In this document: piece after piece, positions 34,902-43,616 of the stretch | Layout of the letters: every line of letters begins with the position of its first letter | Numbering within the stretch: position 1 is the stretch's first letter | Assembly: GCF_033842475.1 (NCBI RefSeq) | Contig: NZ_JAWXYB010000018.1 | Location: 2,339,501-2,403,500, forward strand | DNA: 64,000 nt | Origin: Acidiphilium acidophilum | GTDB lineage: Bacteria > Pseudomonadota > Alphaproteobacteria > Acetobacterales > Acetobacteraceae | Direction: 5' to 3' | Notes under the pieces: generated by a model | Told to the model about the DNA's origin: nothing | Database searches by the model: none | Seen by the model: only the letters and a program-made list of their open reading frames with translations | Translations under genes and position numbers: made by a program

Positions 34902-36151
34902 TCGCCAGCCTGACCGTAAGCCGCCGCCGGGGGGCCGAGCGGCACGGTAGTGCTTGCTGCACGGGGGAATCGGCGAGCGAGATGCCGGCCAAGCACCGGC
35001 GTGGTGGTACCCGCGCCGAACACGAAGCGCATCACCGGGCCGAAACTCGGCGCGGCGACCGGCCCGATCATGTAGAGCCCCGGCACCGAGGTTTCGAATT
35101 TGCGCGACAGCGCCGGTGCCGTGCCACAGGTGCGGATCGCACTCGCCAGCGCCGGGTCCAGCATCGCGATCCGCGCGACATCGGGCCGAAACCCGGTTGC
35201 CGCCACCACGTGATCGACCTCAATCCGGTGCGCCGCGCCATGCCGGTCCTTCAACGCGAACGTCACCACACCGTCATCGGCGGACACCGCCATGGTGGTC
35301 ATGCCGGAAAGGATCGGCACCTTGCCTTCAATGCGGTCGCGCATGAACCAGCCCGGCGCGGGGCCCAGTGTCGTCTCGACGACGCGCAGCCGGACCGCTT
35401 CGGGCAGTGCATGAAACAAGGCCGGAAAATTCACGTAAAACCACAAATCCCAGCCGCCGCCGATCCCGGTATCGGGCCTTCGGATGCGGTGGCGCAGCGG
35501 TCGGCGATGCGACGGCGGATGATGAAACGCCACGCTTTCGCGGCGTGTAATGATCCTGGTATCGGCCCCGGCCTCATGCAGCGCGGCGGCGACATCGATT
35601 GCCGACGCGCCCGAGCCGACCACCGCCACGCGCTTGCCCGCGAGCGCCGCGACCGGCCCGTGCTCGACGCTGTGGGTGATGCAGTCCGCCGGGAGTGCCG
35701 CAAGATGACGCGGCAGATAGGTGAACGATCTCACGCCGACCGCAACGACCACGGCACGCGCACCGACCTCCTCGCCATCCTCAAGCGTCAGGGAAAACCC
35801 GTTGCCGTCGCGGCGGATCGTGGCAACAGTCCGGGGATCGGCGTGCGACACCATGCGATCGCGAAACCGCGTGCCATACGCATGGAATTCCTCCACTGTG
35901 ATCGGCTGTGTCACCACGAAGCTGCCGGTCGTTTCGATCTGATACCGGCTGATCGGAAATCCCGATCCCGGTGCCGGCAGATCGGACGATTGGCCATCCG
36001 ATTTCAGCTTGGTGCCGGGCGGCATGTTGTCCTGCCAGAACGACATTGCCGGGCCGAACACGCAATGATCGATATCGCTTGATTTCAGAAAGGCGGCTAG
36101 AGACAGGCCATATGGCCCGGCTCCGACAATGGCTACATCAAGTTTTTTCAT
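34898..36151 (-). CDS. FAD/NAD(P)-binding monooxygenase-like oxidoreductase
   Basis: 417 residues. FAD motif VAIVGAGPYGLSLAAF (residues 6-21), NADP motif VAVVGSGASAIDVAAAL, and the ATGFRPDV segment place it among flavin-containing/N-hydroxylating monooxygenase relatives. The N-terminal MPPGTKLKSDGQSSDLPAPG region matches the family part that shapes the active site. It precedes and overlaps the ATP-grasp gene. Before the IS1595-type insertion it lay about 80 bp downstream of the GT4 gene on the same strand, so the three probably formed one operon. Confidence 0.87.
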   Translation of the reverse strand: MKKLDVAIVGAGPYGLSLAAFLKSSDIDHCVFGPAMSFWQDNMPPGTKLKSDGQSSDLPAPGSGFPISRYQIETTGSFVVTQPITVEEFHAYGTRFRDRMVSHADPRTVATIRRDGNGFSLTLEDGEEVGARAVVVAVGVRSFTYLPRHLAALPADCITHSVEHGPVAALAGKRVAVVGSGASAIDVAAALHEAGADTRIITRRESVAFHHPPSHRRPLRHRIRRPDTGIGGGWDLWFYVNFPALFHALPEAVRLRVVETTLGPAPGWFMRDRIEGKVPILSGMTTMAVSADDGVVTFALKDRHGAAHRIEVDHVVAATGFRPDVARIAMLDPALASAIRTCGTAPALSRKFETSVPGLYMIGPVAAPSFGPVMRFVFGAGTTTPVLGRHLARRFPRAASTTVPLGPPAAAYGQAGE

Positions 36152-36229
36152 GTCATATTACCTGCTATTTCATAATATATTATTACGTCGTATCAATTCT
36201 TCTGAGCCAGTTTCTGGAAATATTTCATT

Positions 36230-36237
36230 TATGCATT
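36230..36237. repeat. Target-site duplication, left (TATGCATT)
   Basis: Eight bases identical to 37267-37274, just outside the IS1595-type element; 8 bp is the usual length for that family. Confidence 0.9.
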
Positions 36238-37266
36238 CCTGCTTACCCATCTTGATCCGCCGATTTCTCTGCGGTACGAAACGGGAACATAGCGATATGA
36301 TCTGGAGGTTTCGATGGCGCGCAACGCTGTGCAATTTCAGAAAGGGCTGAGCGAGGCTGAATTCGACGGGCTTTACGGCACGGAGGAGCAATGCCGGGCG
36401 GTGGTGATCAAGCTGCGGTGGCCGAACGGCTTTTCCTGTCCGGTCTGCGGTGGGACGTCGCACAGCATCCACACATCGCGGGGGCTGTTTCAATGCACGC
36501 GCTGCCGTCGGCAGACCTCGCCGACCGCGGGAACGATCTTCGCTGCGACGAAATTGCCGCTGCGTACGTGGTTCCGGGCGATGTACCACATGACGCAGAG
36601 CAAACAGGGGATCTCCTCGATCGAGCTCGGCCGACGCCTCGGTGTCCGCCAGACGACGGCGTGGATGCTCAAGCACAAGCTGCAGCAGGCGATGATGGAG
36701 CGTGACGGACGCAAACGTCTGAAAGGGCGGATCGAGATCGACGACGCGGTTCTCGGCGGTCAGCGCTCCGGTGGTAAGCGAGGACGCGGCGCGCCAGGCA
36801 AAACCCCGTTTGTCGCGGCGGTCGAGACGACCGAAGACGGCAAGGCGGTCCAGTTGAAACTGCGCCGGGTCGCGGGGTTCACCGGCCAGGAGATTTCGCG
36901 TTTCGCGTTGCGCAGTCTCGATCCCGCCTGCAATGTGGTCAGTGACGGGTTGGCCTGCTTTCATCGGGTCACCGACGCCGGGTGTGCGCATCAGGCAATC
37001 GTCACCGGAGGCGGTGCCGAAGCCGCGCGTCACCCGGTGTTCCGATGGGTCAACACAACCCTTGGGAACATCAAGTCCGCGATCGTCGGCACCTACCGGG
37101 CCATCAGCAGCAAACACACGCCGCGATATCTCGCCGAATTCGAGTACCGCTATAATCGCCGATACGATCTCGCCAGCATGATCCCAAGGCTCGGATACGC
37201 CGTCGTCCACGCCCCGCCAATGCCATACAGACTGCTGAAACTGGCGGAGGTTTATGGGTAAGCAGG
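36238..37266 (+). mobile_element. Complete IS1595-family insertion sequence
   Basis: 1029 bp with perfect 13-bp terminal inverted repeats CCTGCTTACCCAT/ATGGGTAAGCAGG and a perfect 8-bp target duplication TATGCATT. It carries one transposase gene whose TAA lies in the right inverted repeat. It was inserted into the stop codon of the GT4 gene. Confidence 0.93.
36314..37261 (+). CDS. IS1595-family transposase
   Basis: 315 residues. An N-terminal zinc ribbon (CPVCGG and CTRC, C-x2-C ... C-x2-C) is followed by an HTH-like segment and a DDE-type (ISXO2-like) domain with IEIDDAVLGGQ, VVSDGLACF and the EFEYRYNRRYDL end, where N replaces E as is usual in much of this family. Start preceded by GGAGG. 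Intact and probably functional. Confidence 0.94.
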   Translation: MARNAVQFQKGLSEAEFDGLYGTEEQCRAVVIKLRWPNGFSCPVCGGTSHSIHTSRGLFQCTRCRRQTSPTAGTIFAATKLPLRTWFRAMYHMTQSKQGISSIELGRRLGVRQTTAWMLKHKLQQAMMERDGRKRLKGRIEIDDAVLGGQRSGGKRGRGAPGKTPFVAAVETTEDGKAVQLKLRRVAGFTGQEISRFALRSLDPACNVVSDGLACFHRVTDAGCAHQAIVTGGGAEAARHPVFRWVNTTLGNIKSAIVGTYRAISSKHTPRYLAEFEYRYNRRYDLASMIPRLGYAVVHAPPMPYRLLKLAEVYG

Positions 37267-38348
37267 TATGCATTTGCAATCGCCAGGCGGCGATAGAGAG
37301 CCGCGATACGATCAACAAAAATCTCCATGGTGAATTCCTGGCGGTACAAACAGCGCCCTCCCGCCGCGAGTCGCTCGGCCAGCGCGGCATCGTCGATCAG
37401 ACGACGCAGCGCGCTTGCAATCTCGCGGCTGCCGCCGGGCGGCACGAACAGGGCGGTCGAATCATCGTCCAGCACCTCGGGAATACTGCCGACCGGCGTG
37501 CAGATCACGGGTGTGCCTGCTCCCAGTGCTTCCAGAACGACCAAAGGCAGACCTTCATGATAGGAGGGCAGCACCAGCACATGCGCGCTCGCGGTCAGTT
37601 CGGCGGCGCGCGTCCGGTCGATCCAGCCGGTGAACGAAACGCGGTCGTCCAGCCCCAGTTCCCCGGCCTGCCGGCGATAGGTTTCGATGGCGCCGCCACC
37701 GGCGAAGATCGCCTCGAAACGGCATCCGGCGAGCATCTGATCAGCGAGCGCCACCAACAGGTCGCCCACGCCCTTGCGGGGTGTCAGGTTGCCGAGAAAC
37801 AGGATTCGGAATATCGGCCCCCGGGCGGTCGGCTCTCCCAGGGCAATCACCGGCACCCCGTTGCGGATGACCGCGATCCGGTCGGGTGCCACTCCGATCG
37901 TGTTCACCAGCCAATCGCGCCAACCGGTCCCGAGAACCACGCACAAATCCGCCTGCCGAAAGACACCGCGGGCAAGCCAGCGGCCCCAGCCGGGCAAGCC
38001 GTCATAGAACGGCCGGATTTCAGCCGCGTGCAGATGCAGCAGCACCGGCACGCCGACCAGCCGGGCGGCAAACGCCACCACCCCCTTCCGGACCAGGCTG
38101 GCGCGTTCCGCGACATGGATATGCACAAGACCGAGCCGCCCGCGCGCCGCACCGAGCATAACGCGCACAAGTACGACCATCAGGTACCAGGGCGACCAAA
38201 CCACAGAGCCCGGCCCCCGCGCATCGACCGGGATCAGACGCAGCGGCAGATCCGCCGGGGCATATGCCATAAGATAAGACACGACCTGCCCCATTCCTCC
38301 TCCGACGGCGGCGACTGGACAGACCAGAAAACAATCTTTTCGTCGCAT
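37104..38348 (-). CDS. GT4-family glycosyltransferase with IS-derived C-terminal extension
   Basis: 414 residues from the ATG at 38348 (a TTG at 38375 would add nine). GT-B fold: GGGMGQVVSYL near the N-terminus, LFLGNLTPRKGVGDLL hinge, and the EX7E-like HEGLPLVVLEALGAGTPVI. The natural protein ended ...RRLAIANA followed by TAA; the IS1595-type insertion split that TAA, so the frame now reads through the inverted repeat and 54 residues of antisense transposase sequence (YLLTHKPPPVSA...) to a stop at 37104. The catalytic core is intact. Retaining transferase for EPS assembly is likely; sugar unknown. Confidence 0.88.
   Translation of the reverse strand: MRRKDCFLVCPVAAVGGGMGQVVSYLMAYAPADLPLRLIPVDARGPGSVVWSPWYLMVVLVRVMLGAARGRLGLVHIHVAERASLVRKGVVAFAARLVGVPVLLHLHAAEIRPFYDGLPGWGRWLARGVFRQADLCVVLGTGWRDWLVNTIGVAPDRIAVIRNGVPVIALGEPTARGPIFRILFLGNLTPRKGVGDLLVALADQMLAGCRFEAIFAGGGAIETYRRQAGELGLDDRVSFTGWIDRTRAAELTASAHVLVLPSYHEGLPLVVLEALGAGTPVICTPVGSIPEVLDDDSTALFVPPGGSREIASALRRLIDDAALAERLAAGGRCLYRQEFTMEIFVDRIAALYRRLAIANAYLLTHKPPPVSAVCMALAGRGRRRIRALGSCWRDRIGDYSGTRIRRDIAACVCC
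37267..37274. repeat. Target-site duplication, right (TATGCATT)
   Basis: Partner of 36230-36237. On the minus strand it holds the last alanine codon of the native GT4 protein and the first two bases of its lost stop codon. Confidence 0.9.
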
Positions 38349-38480
38349 CGATTTGCGCACTGGAAAAAATCTCAATAATTATAATAAAGTATAAAAATAA
38401 ATATACTGTTTTTCGCTTTATTGGTTTGCTAGCATGATTAAAATGAAACACGCAATTGATTTCGATGACGACGTTTCCGC

Positions 38481-39626
38481 ATGGCTGCCGCGCCAGTGAT
38501 TGCGGCGCTGCCCACCGTCGTCGCGGCCGCCAGTCGACTGCCACCTGGATATCTTCATACGTCGGGCAGTCAGATCGTGGATGCGGCGGGTCGCCCGGTG
38601 CGGATAGCAAGCGTCGGGTGGAACCAGCATTTCGGTGACGTTCCAGCCACGGTGAACGCGATCGCGGCCTCGGGGTTCAACACCATCCGGGTTTCGTGGG
38701 ACGACGCCGATCTGGCTGCCGACCGCGTTCTGCTCGCCCATATCGTAGCGGCGGCCACCAGATCGGGGCTGAAGGTGATCATCGATCACCATAACAACGA
38801 AGGCTTCACCAACCCGCGTGACGGTTACGGCGCCCAGCAACGCAACGGGCTCTGGTTCGATCGCGGGCCGGGCACCAACAACACCAATGGCGCGGGCGTC
38901 CCCGGCACCGTCAGCGCGGCACGCTTCGAGGCTGACTGGCTCACCATCGCGCGGGTTTTCGCCGGTAATCCGACCGTCATCGGCTTCGATCTCGATAATG
39001 AACCGACCGCCAACGGTCACATCACCTGGGGCGGTGGCGGCCCGACCGACATTCACGCGATGTACCAGACCGTGGGCGACGCGATCCAGCGCATCGATCC
39101 CGGCGTGCTGATCATCGCCGAAGGTCCGCAGAATTATCGAACGTCCTTCGCCCATCGCGGCCCGGCACCGGTCGGGGATCTGACCGTGGCCGGCTCGATG
39201 CCGGTGGTGCTCACGATCCCCGACCACGTGGTTTATTCAGTTCACGATTATCCAACCGGGATTTCGAATTTCCGCCCCGATTCGGGCCCGGCAGCGATTG
39301 CGCAGATGAACCGTGTCTGGGGTTATCTGGTGACCGGTCATATCGCACCGGTCTGGATCGGCGAGATGGGCAGCAGCATGAAAACCGCCAATGACCGCGC
39401 CTGGGCGGCGACGCTTCTGGGGTACATGAACGGGCAGGATGGTGCCGAAGGCGGCCCGGTGTTCACCGCCGGGCAACAGCCCGTGCCGGGTGACTGGTGG
39501 GCCTGGGGCTATTTGCCGGGTCAGGCGCCCGATGGCACGCTCAACGCCGCCGGAGGTTTGCGACGTTCACAATATCGCGTTTGGCAACAACTCCTGCCGA
39601 TTGATCCGGCGCGTCAGCCAGGATAA
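38481..39626 (+). CDS. GH5-type glycoside hydrolase (cellulase-like)
   Basis: 381 residues. VGWNQHFGD, IDHHNNE, acid/base E174 in GFDLDNEP, VHDYP and nucleophile E295 in IGEMGSS are the clan-A catalytic set. Highly similar along its length to the GH5 half of the protein at 21458, but with an extra N-terminal strand (GYLHTSGSQIVDAAGRPVRI) and no Hint domain. The first 20 residues are hydrophobic and alanine-rich without basic residues, a weak signal peptide at best; an in-frame stop lies five codons upstream. Divergent from the GT4 gene and upstream of the EPS operon, it may trim or edit the polysaccharide, as cellulases do in cellulose operons. Confidence 0.88.
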   Translation: MAAAPVIAALPTVVAAASRLPPGYLHTSGSQIVDAAGRPVRIASVGWNQHFGDVPATVNAIAASGFNTIRVSWDDADLAADRVLLAHIVAAATRSGLKVIIDHHNNEGFTNPRDGYGAQQRNGLWFDRGPGTNNTNGAGVPGTVSAARFEADWLTIARVFAGNPTVIGFDLDNEPTANGHITWGGGGPTDIHAMYQTVGDAIQRIDPGVLIIAEGPQNYRTSFAHRGPAPVGDLTVAGSMPVVLTIPDHVVYSVHDYPTGISNFRPDSGPAAIAQMNRVWGYLVTGHIAPVWIGEMGSSMKTANDRAWAATLLGYMNGQDGAEGGPVFTAGQQPVPGDWWAWGYLPGQAPDGTLNAAGGLRRSQYRVWQQLLPIDPARQPG

Positions 39627-39915
39627 ATCAGCCCAAATCATGCTTATTAAATAGAAAACGCTCAGAAAGAGATTTCGATACCTATAAATTACCAATTGTA
39701 TTTGTTTTTAAAGTTTCAGTTCTATTTATTTACATTTTTTTCTGTTGTTTTGGGAGCGCAATTTAGCTAGTAATTAATCCATTGCTGCGCTGCACCTTTC
39801 AACTGTTACAATGATTTTCTGCAGAATTTTCTTGGCTGTCGTGCCGATCTTTTCATGAACGTGACCCTCGCGGGTCGAAGAATCCGGCAGATTATTTCAA
39901 AACGAGGCGACTGCA

Positions 39916-41436
39916 TTGTCTTCGGATCATTATTCCAGCCCGACCAGCCTATTTCAGCAGACGCATTCTGGCAGGCCGGTTGCCGGGCGGCTCTCGCCCG
40001 GCACCGGCTTCTCGCTTCTGGCAGCCTTCGGCGAAGCCGCGATCATCGCCGGGGCCGTCGCCGCCGCCCTCCTGTTGTTCCGGTCCACCAGTTCTCTCGG
40101 CTGGGCAAGCTGGGTCGCCCTGATCGGTCTGCCGCTGTCCACCGTGGCTATTCTCGCCCAGCGGCAGTTCTATGCCGCTCACAATCTCCTGTTCGCGCGA
40201 TTCCAGCCACTGCGTCTGACCGGTGCCTGGATCGGGGCGTTCGCGACCACCATCGTGCTGGCCACGCTCGCCCGGAGCATCGAGCCGGTGCGCCTGCACG
40301 AAATCGGCATGGTGCCGCCGGAACTCGCCGTCCTGTTCGGGGCCGGGCTCGGCGCGCTGTTCGCGGGCCGGGTTGCATGGGCGGTCGTTCGCCCGCGATT
40401 CGCGATTCATGCCGTGCCGCGGGTCCTGTTCATCGGCGCGCTCGACGCGAGCCGCCGTCTGCTCGCCCAGTTGCACGAGGAGGACACGATCCATCTCGTC
40501 GCCACGCTCGACTATCGCGACGACACGATCGCTCGATCCGCCACGGCGGATTTGGCTTCCGTGGAACCCACTCTATCGGGTCACGACCGGCTTGCCGCAA
40601 TGCTGGAGCGCGAGGCGATCGATGCAATCCTGATCGCGCTGCCGCACACGCCGCAGGATGCAACCGCCGCGATCGCCGCCGCCGCGCAGAGTTGCGGGGT
40701 CACCACGGTGGCCCTCCCCGGCCGGTCGCTGCGGCGCAACCCCGCCGCCGGCTTCACCACCCTCGGCGGTGTGCCAGTCCTGCAACGCGAGACGACGGGC
40801 CTGCCGCCCGGCTTCATGGTGCAGAAGCGCCTGTTCGATCTCCTGCTCGGTGGGCTGGTCCTGCTCGTCATCGCCCCGGTCATGGCGATCATCGCGGTCC
40901 TGATCCGGCTCGATTCGTCGGGTCCGGTGCTGTTTCGCCAGCTGCGGGTCGGTCGCGGCGGTGCGCTGTTTGAAATCCTGAAGTTCCGCACCATGCACCA
41001 TCAGGTCCCCCGTGATCCGGGCCAGGATCACGGGGCGGTGCCAGATCAATTACAAACCGCGCGCAACGATCGGCGCATCACCCGCCTCGGCGCGGTATTA
41101 CGCCGGCACAGCCTCGATGAACTGCCCCAGATTTTCAACGTGCTGCGCGGCGATATGTCGATCATCGGCCCCCGCCCGCACGCGGCCGACATGACGGTCG
41201 AGGGCATGCGCCTCGAAGCACTGGTACCCGACTACACCGCGCGCTTCGCGGTCCCGCCCGGGATCACCGGATGGGCCCAGATCAATGGCCGTCGCGGCAT
41301 TCTCGACACCGCCATCGCCCTGCAGAACCGGGTCGACCACGACCTCTATTATATCGAAAACTGGTCACTCGGCTTCGATGTTTCGATTCTGCTGCGCACC
41401 ATCCTGTGCGTAATCCGCGACGATCAGGCGTTCTGA
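39916..41436 (+). CDS. Undecaprenyl-phosphate glycosyl-1-phosphate transferase (GumD/WbaP-like)
   Basis: 506 residues from a TTG with GAGG about 9 nt upstream. Four or so membrane helices and a CoA-binding-like middle domain (VLFIGALDASRRL) precede the bacterial sugar transferase domain: MVQKRLFDLLLGGLVLL, GPVLFRQLRVGR, FEILKFRTMH, HSLDELPQIFNVLRGDMSIIGPRPH, GITGWAQINGRRG. It loads the first sugar phosphate on undecaprenyl phosphate to start each repeat unit. First gene of the main EPS operon; the 289-bp AT-rich stretch before it (39627-39915) should hold the promoter. Confidence 0.93.
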   Translation: MSSDHYSSPTSLFQQTHSGRPVAGRLSPGTGFSLLAAFGEAAIIAGAVAAALLLFRSTSSLGWASWVALIGLPLSTVAILAQRQFYAAHNLLFARFQPLRLTGAWIGAFATTIVLATLARSIEPVRLHEIGMVPPELAVLFGAGLGALFAGRVAWAVVRPRFAIHAVPRVLFIGALDASRRLLAQLHEEDTIHLVATLDYRDDTIARSATADLASVEPTLSGHDRLAAMLEREAIDAILIALPHTPQDATAAIAAAAQSCGVTTVALPGRSLRRNPAAGFTTLGGVPVLQRETTGLPPGFMVQKRLFDLLLGGLVLLVIAPVMAIIAVLIRLDSSGPVLFRQLRVGRGGALFEILKFRTMHHQVPRDPGQDHGAVPDQLQTARNDRRITRLGAVLRRHSLDELPQIFNVLRGDMSIIGPRPHAADMTVEGMRLEALVPDYTARFAVPPGITGWAQINGRRGILDTAIALQNRVDHDLYYIENWSLGFDVSILLRTILCVIRDDQAF

Positions 41437-41466
41437 ACCGCCCCTTTCCCGAGAGTGTCGAACAGC

Positions 41467-42129
41467 ATGAACACCCATTTCCGTCCCGTCCAAAGTGAAC
41501 ACCCCGTTCGGGATCACCTCGGCGACTCCACGACCGCGCGCCCGCTGACCACCACGACAGCAATCCATACCGAACCGCTGCCATACGGGTTCATCGCGCT
41601 GTTTCAGACGATCGAAACCCTGAGGGTGCCGGATCGCAGCTTCATCATCCAGTTCGTGGCACCGCACCCCGGTGCCGGCACCTCCACGGTCGCAGCCGGC
41701 TTCGCCATCGCCGCAGCGCAATCCTACCGTCGTCCGGTCCTGCTCATCGATGCCGGTGCCGCTTATGCCGCCGGCCCGTTGGAGCCGGTTCCGACCGATA
41801 CGGCCTATCTCATGAAATCCACCCTCCGGCCCCGGGCCGAGCCTTTCATCGATCCGGCGGAAACCAGCCTCGAAAACCGCCTCGCCGATCTGCGCCGCCA
41901 TTACCATGCCATCGTGATCGACTGCCCCGCCCTCGGCCGTTCCGCCGAAGCCGTCACCATCGCCCGCCATTGCGATGGAACCGCACTGATCGCCGCCGCC
42001 GCGCGGTCTTCAGCCCGCGAAATGCTTGCCGCGCGTGATGCCATCACGCAGGTCGGCGGTCAGATCCTTGGTGCGGTGTTCAACCGCGAGCGCAGCTATC
42101 GCCCGCGCTGGCTGGGGGGACAAGGTTGA
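41467..42129 (+). CDS. BY-kinase/ParA-like protein with degenerate Walker A
   Basis: 220 residues. The layout is that of the cytoplasmic domain of bacterial tyrosine kinases (CpsD/Wzc C-terminal part): FIIQFVAPHPGAGTSTVAAG in the P-loop position, Walker A' VLLIDAG, Walker B AIVIDCPAL. The P-loop reads G-A-G-T-S-T: the essential lysine is replaced by threonine. There is no C-terminal tyrosine cluster (ends RSYRPRWLGGQG). It is therefore unlikely to hydrolyse ATP normally, and may be a structural or regulatory partner of the Wzz-like protein at 49147. A GTG at 41455 is an alternative start; it overlaps the flippase gene by 4 bp. Confidence 0.8.
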   Translation: MNTHFRPVQSEHPVRDHLGDSTTARPLTTTTAIHTEPLPYGFIALFQTIETLRVPDRSFIIQFVAPHPGAGTSTVAAGFAIAAAQSYRRPVLLIDAGAAYAAGPLEPVPTDTAYLMKSTLRPRAEPFIDPAETSLENRLADLRRHYHAIVIDCPALGRSAEAVTIARHCDGTALIAAAARSSAREMLAARDAITQVGGQILGAVFNRERSYRPRWLGGQG

Positions 42130-43616
42130 CGTCGCGACCCTGCGCCGAACCGCAACGCCGCAACCTCCACCGCCTGATCGCGGGCTATCTGCCGGCCACG
42201 ATCATTCCTGCCGTGGTCTCGCTCGGCGTCGTGCTCGCGTTCACCCGCCTGTTGTCCCCCGCCGAATACGGCCGGTACAGTCTAGCATTCACCGCGCTGA
42301 CGGTCATGCAGGTCTCGTTGTTCTACACGTTGAGCCTCGCGATCGTACGGTTCTACCCGATAGCGGCGCGAAACGGCACCACGTCGGATCTGGTGCGAAC
42401 CAGCTATATCGGCATCCTGGTTGTAGGCCTGGTTGCAGCGGGTGCGACGGTTGCGGTTCTGCTGTTCGTTCCGCTCCCGCCCCGGCTGGTTCCGGTGCTC
42501 TGGCTGGCGGTGCCGCTCCTGTTGCTGCGCGCCACCGTCTCGGCCGGGCAGGCGGTGCGCCGCGCCAGCGATTCGGTCCGCGCTTATTCGATCGTCGAAT
42601 GCGGGCAGTCGATCATCGGCTTCAGCGCGGGTGTCGTGCTGGTGATCCTGCGCGGCCCCACGGCCATCAATGTCATGCTCGGCCTCATCATCGGCGCCGC
42701 GACCATGCTGGCGATCGGCGCGCGGGATTTCTGGCGCGCCTTCCTCGCAGGGCGGTTCGACGCCACCCTGCGGCGCGATGCCTGGGTGTTCTGCGCGCCG
42801 CTCGCCGCGACCTACGCCGTCAGTGCCGCGCTGCAATACGGCGACCGCTTCATGGTCGCCGGGCTTGCCGGGGTTCAGGCGCTGGGCATCTATACCGTAG
42901 CGACGGTCCTGGTCGACCGCCCGACCTCGCTTGCGGGCATGGCCATCACCACGGCGACATTCCCGCGCGTCGTGCACATCATGGAAAACGAGGGGGTCGA
43001 AACCGCGCGCACGCAGCTCGGGTTCAACGGCATCCTCCTGCTCGCGGTCGCCGCACCGGCCTGCCTCGGCCTCATGCTGATCGCCCCGCAACTCGCGTTC
43101 ATTTCGGTTGGCTCCGCGTTCCGCACCGGGCTGGTGAAACTGCTGCCGATCGTGGCCGCGACCGCGCTGGTCCGCATGATGTCGGCCCATTTCATCGATC
43201 ATGCCTATCACCTCGCCCGCCGGTCCGACCTGATGCTGCTGGCTTACGGCCCGCTCGCGGTGCTCAATCTCGGTATCGATGTCGTGCTGATCCCCCGCTA
43301 CGGCGTACTCGGTGCCGCCTGGGCCGCGTTCGGCTGCCTCAGCCTGCAATGCCTGCTCAGCGCGATCCTGGCCCGCCGGGTTTTTCCGCTTCTGCTGCCG
43401 TTGGCCGATATCGTGCGTGTCGCGGTCGCCATGATCCCGATGGTGGTGCTCGCGCGCATGATCACGCTCTCCAACCCGTGGCTTCATCTCGCCGTGATCA
43501 TGCTCGGAAGCATCCTCACCTACGCGGTCATGCTGGTCGCCGTGGATCTCGGCGGCCTGCGCGGAATGCTCGCCACACGGCTTCGTCGCGGTGTCACCGT
43601 TCAGGGGCGGGCATGA
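42126..43616 (+). CDS. Polysaccharide flippase (Wzx/MATE-like)
   Basis: 496 residues from a TTG that overlaps the previous stop. About 12-14 hydrophobic helices with the N-terminal TRLLSPAEYGRYSLAFTALTV motif of the oligosaccharide flippase family. It would move the lipid-linked repeat unit to the periplasmic face. Overlaps the beta-propeller gene by 4 bp (ATGA), so tightly coupled within the EPS operon. Confidence 0.9.
   Translation: MTSRPCAEPQRRNLHRLIAGYLPATIIPAVVSLGVVLAFTRLLSPAEYGRYSLAFTALTVMQVSLFYTLSLAIVRFYPIAARNGTTSDLVRTSYIGILVVGLVAAGATVAVLLFVPLPPRLVPVLWLAVPLLLLRATVSAGQAVRRASDSVRAYSIVECGQSIIGFSAGVVLVILRGPTAINVMLGLIIGAATMLAIGARDFWRAFLAGRFDATLRRDAWVFCAPLAATYAVSAALQYGDRFMVAGLAGVQALGIYTVATVLVDRPTSLAGMAITTATFPRVVHIMENEGVETARTQLGFNGILLLAVAAPACLGLMLIAPQLAFISVGSAFRTGLVKLLPIVAATALVRMMSAHFIDHAYHLARRSDLMLLAYGPLAVLNLGIDVVLIPRYGVLGAAWAAFGCLSLQCLLSAILARRVFPLLLPLADIVRVAVAMIPMVVLARMITLSNPWLHLAVIMLGSILTYAVMLVAVDLGGLRGMLATRLRRGVTVQGRA

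Noticed and set aside
38434-38499. Short frame MIKMKHAIDFDDDV... upstream of the GH5 gene as a frameshifted signal peptide
   Set aside because: It has no hydrophobic core and would need a frameshift; kept only as a reason to resequence the 5' end.
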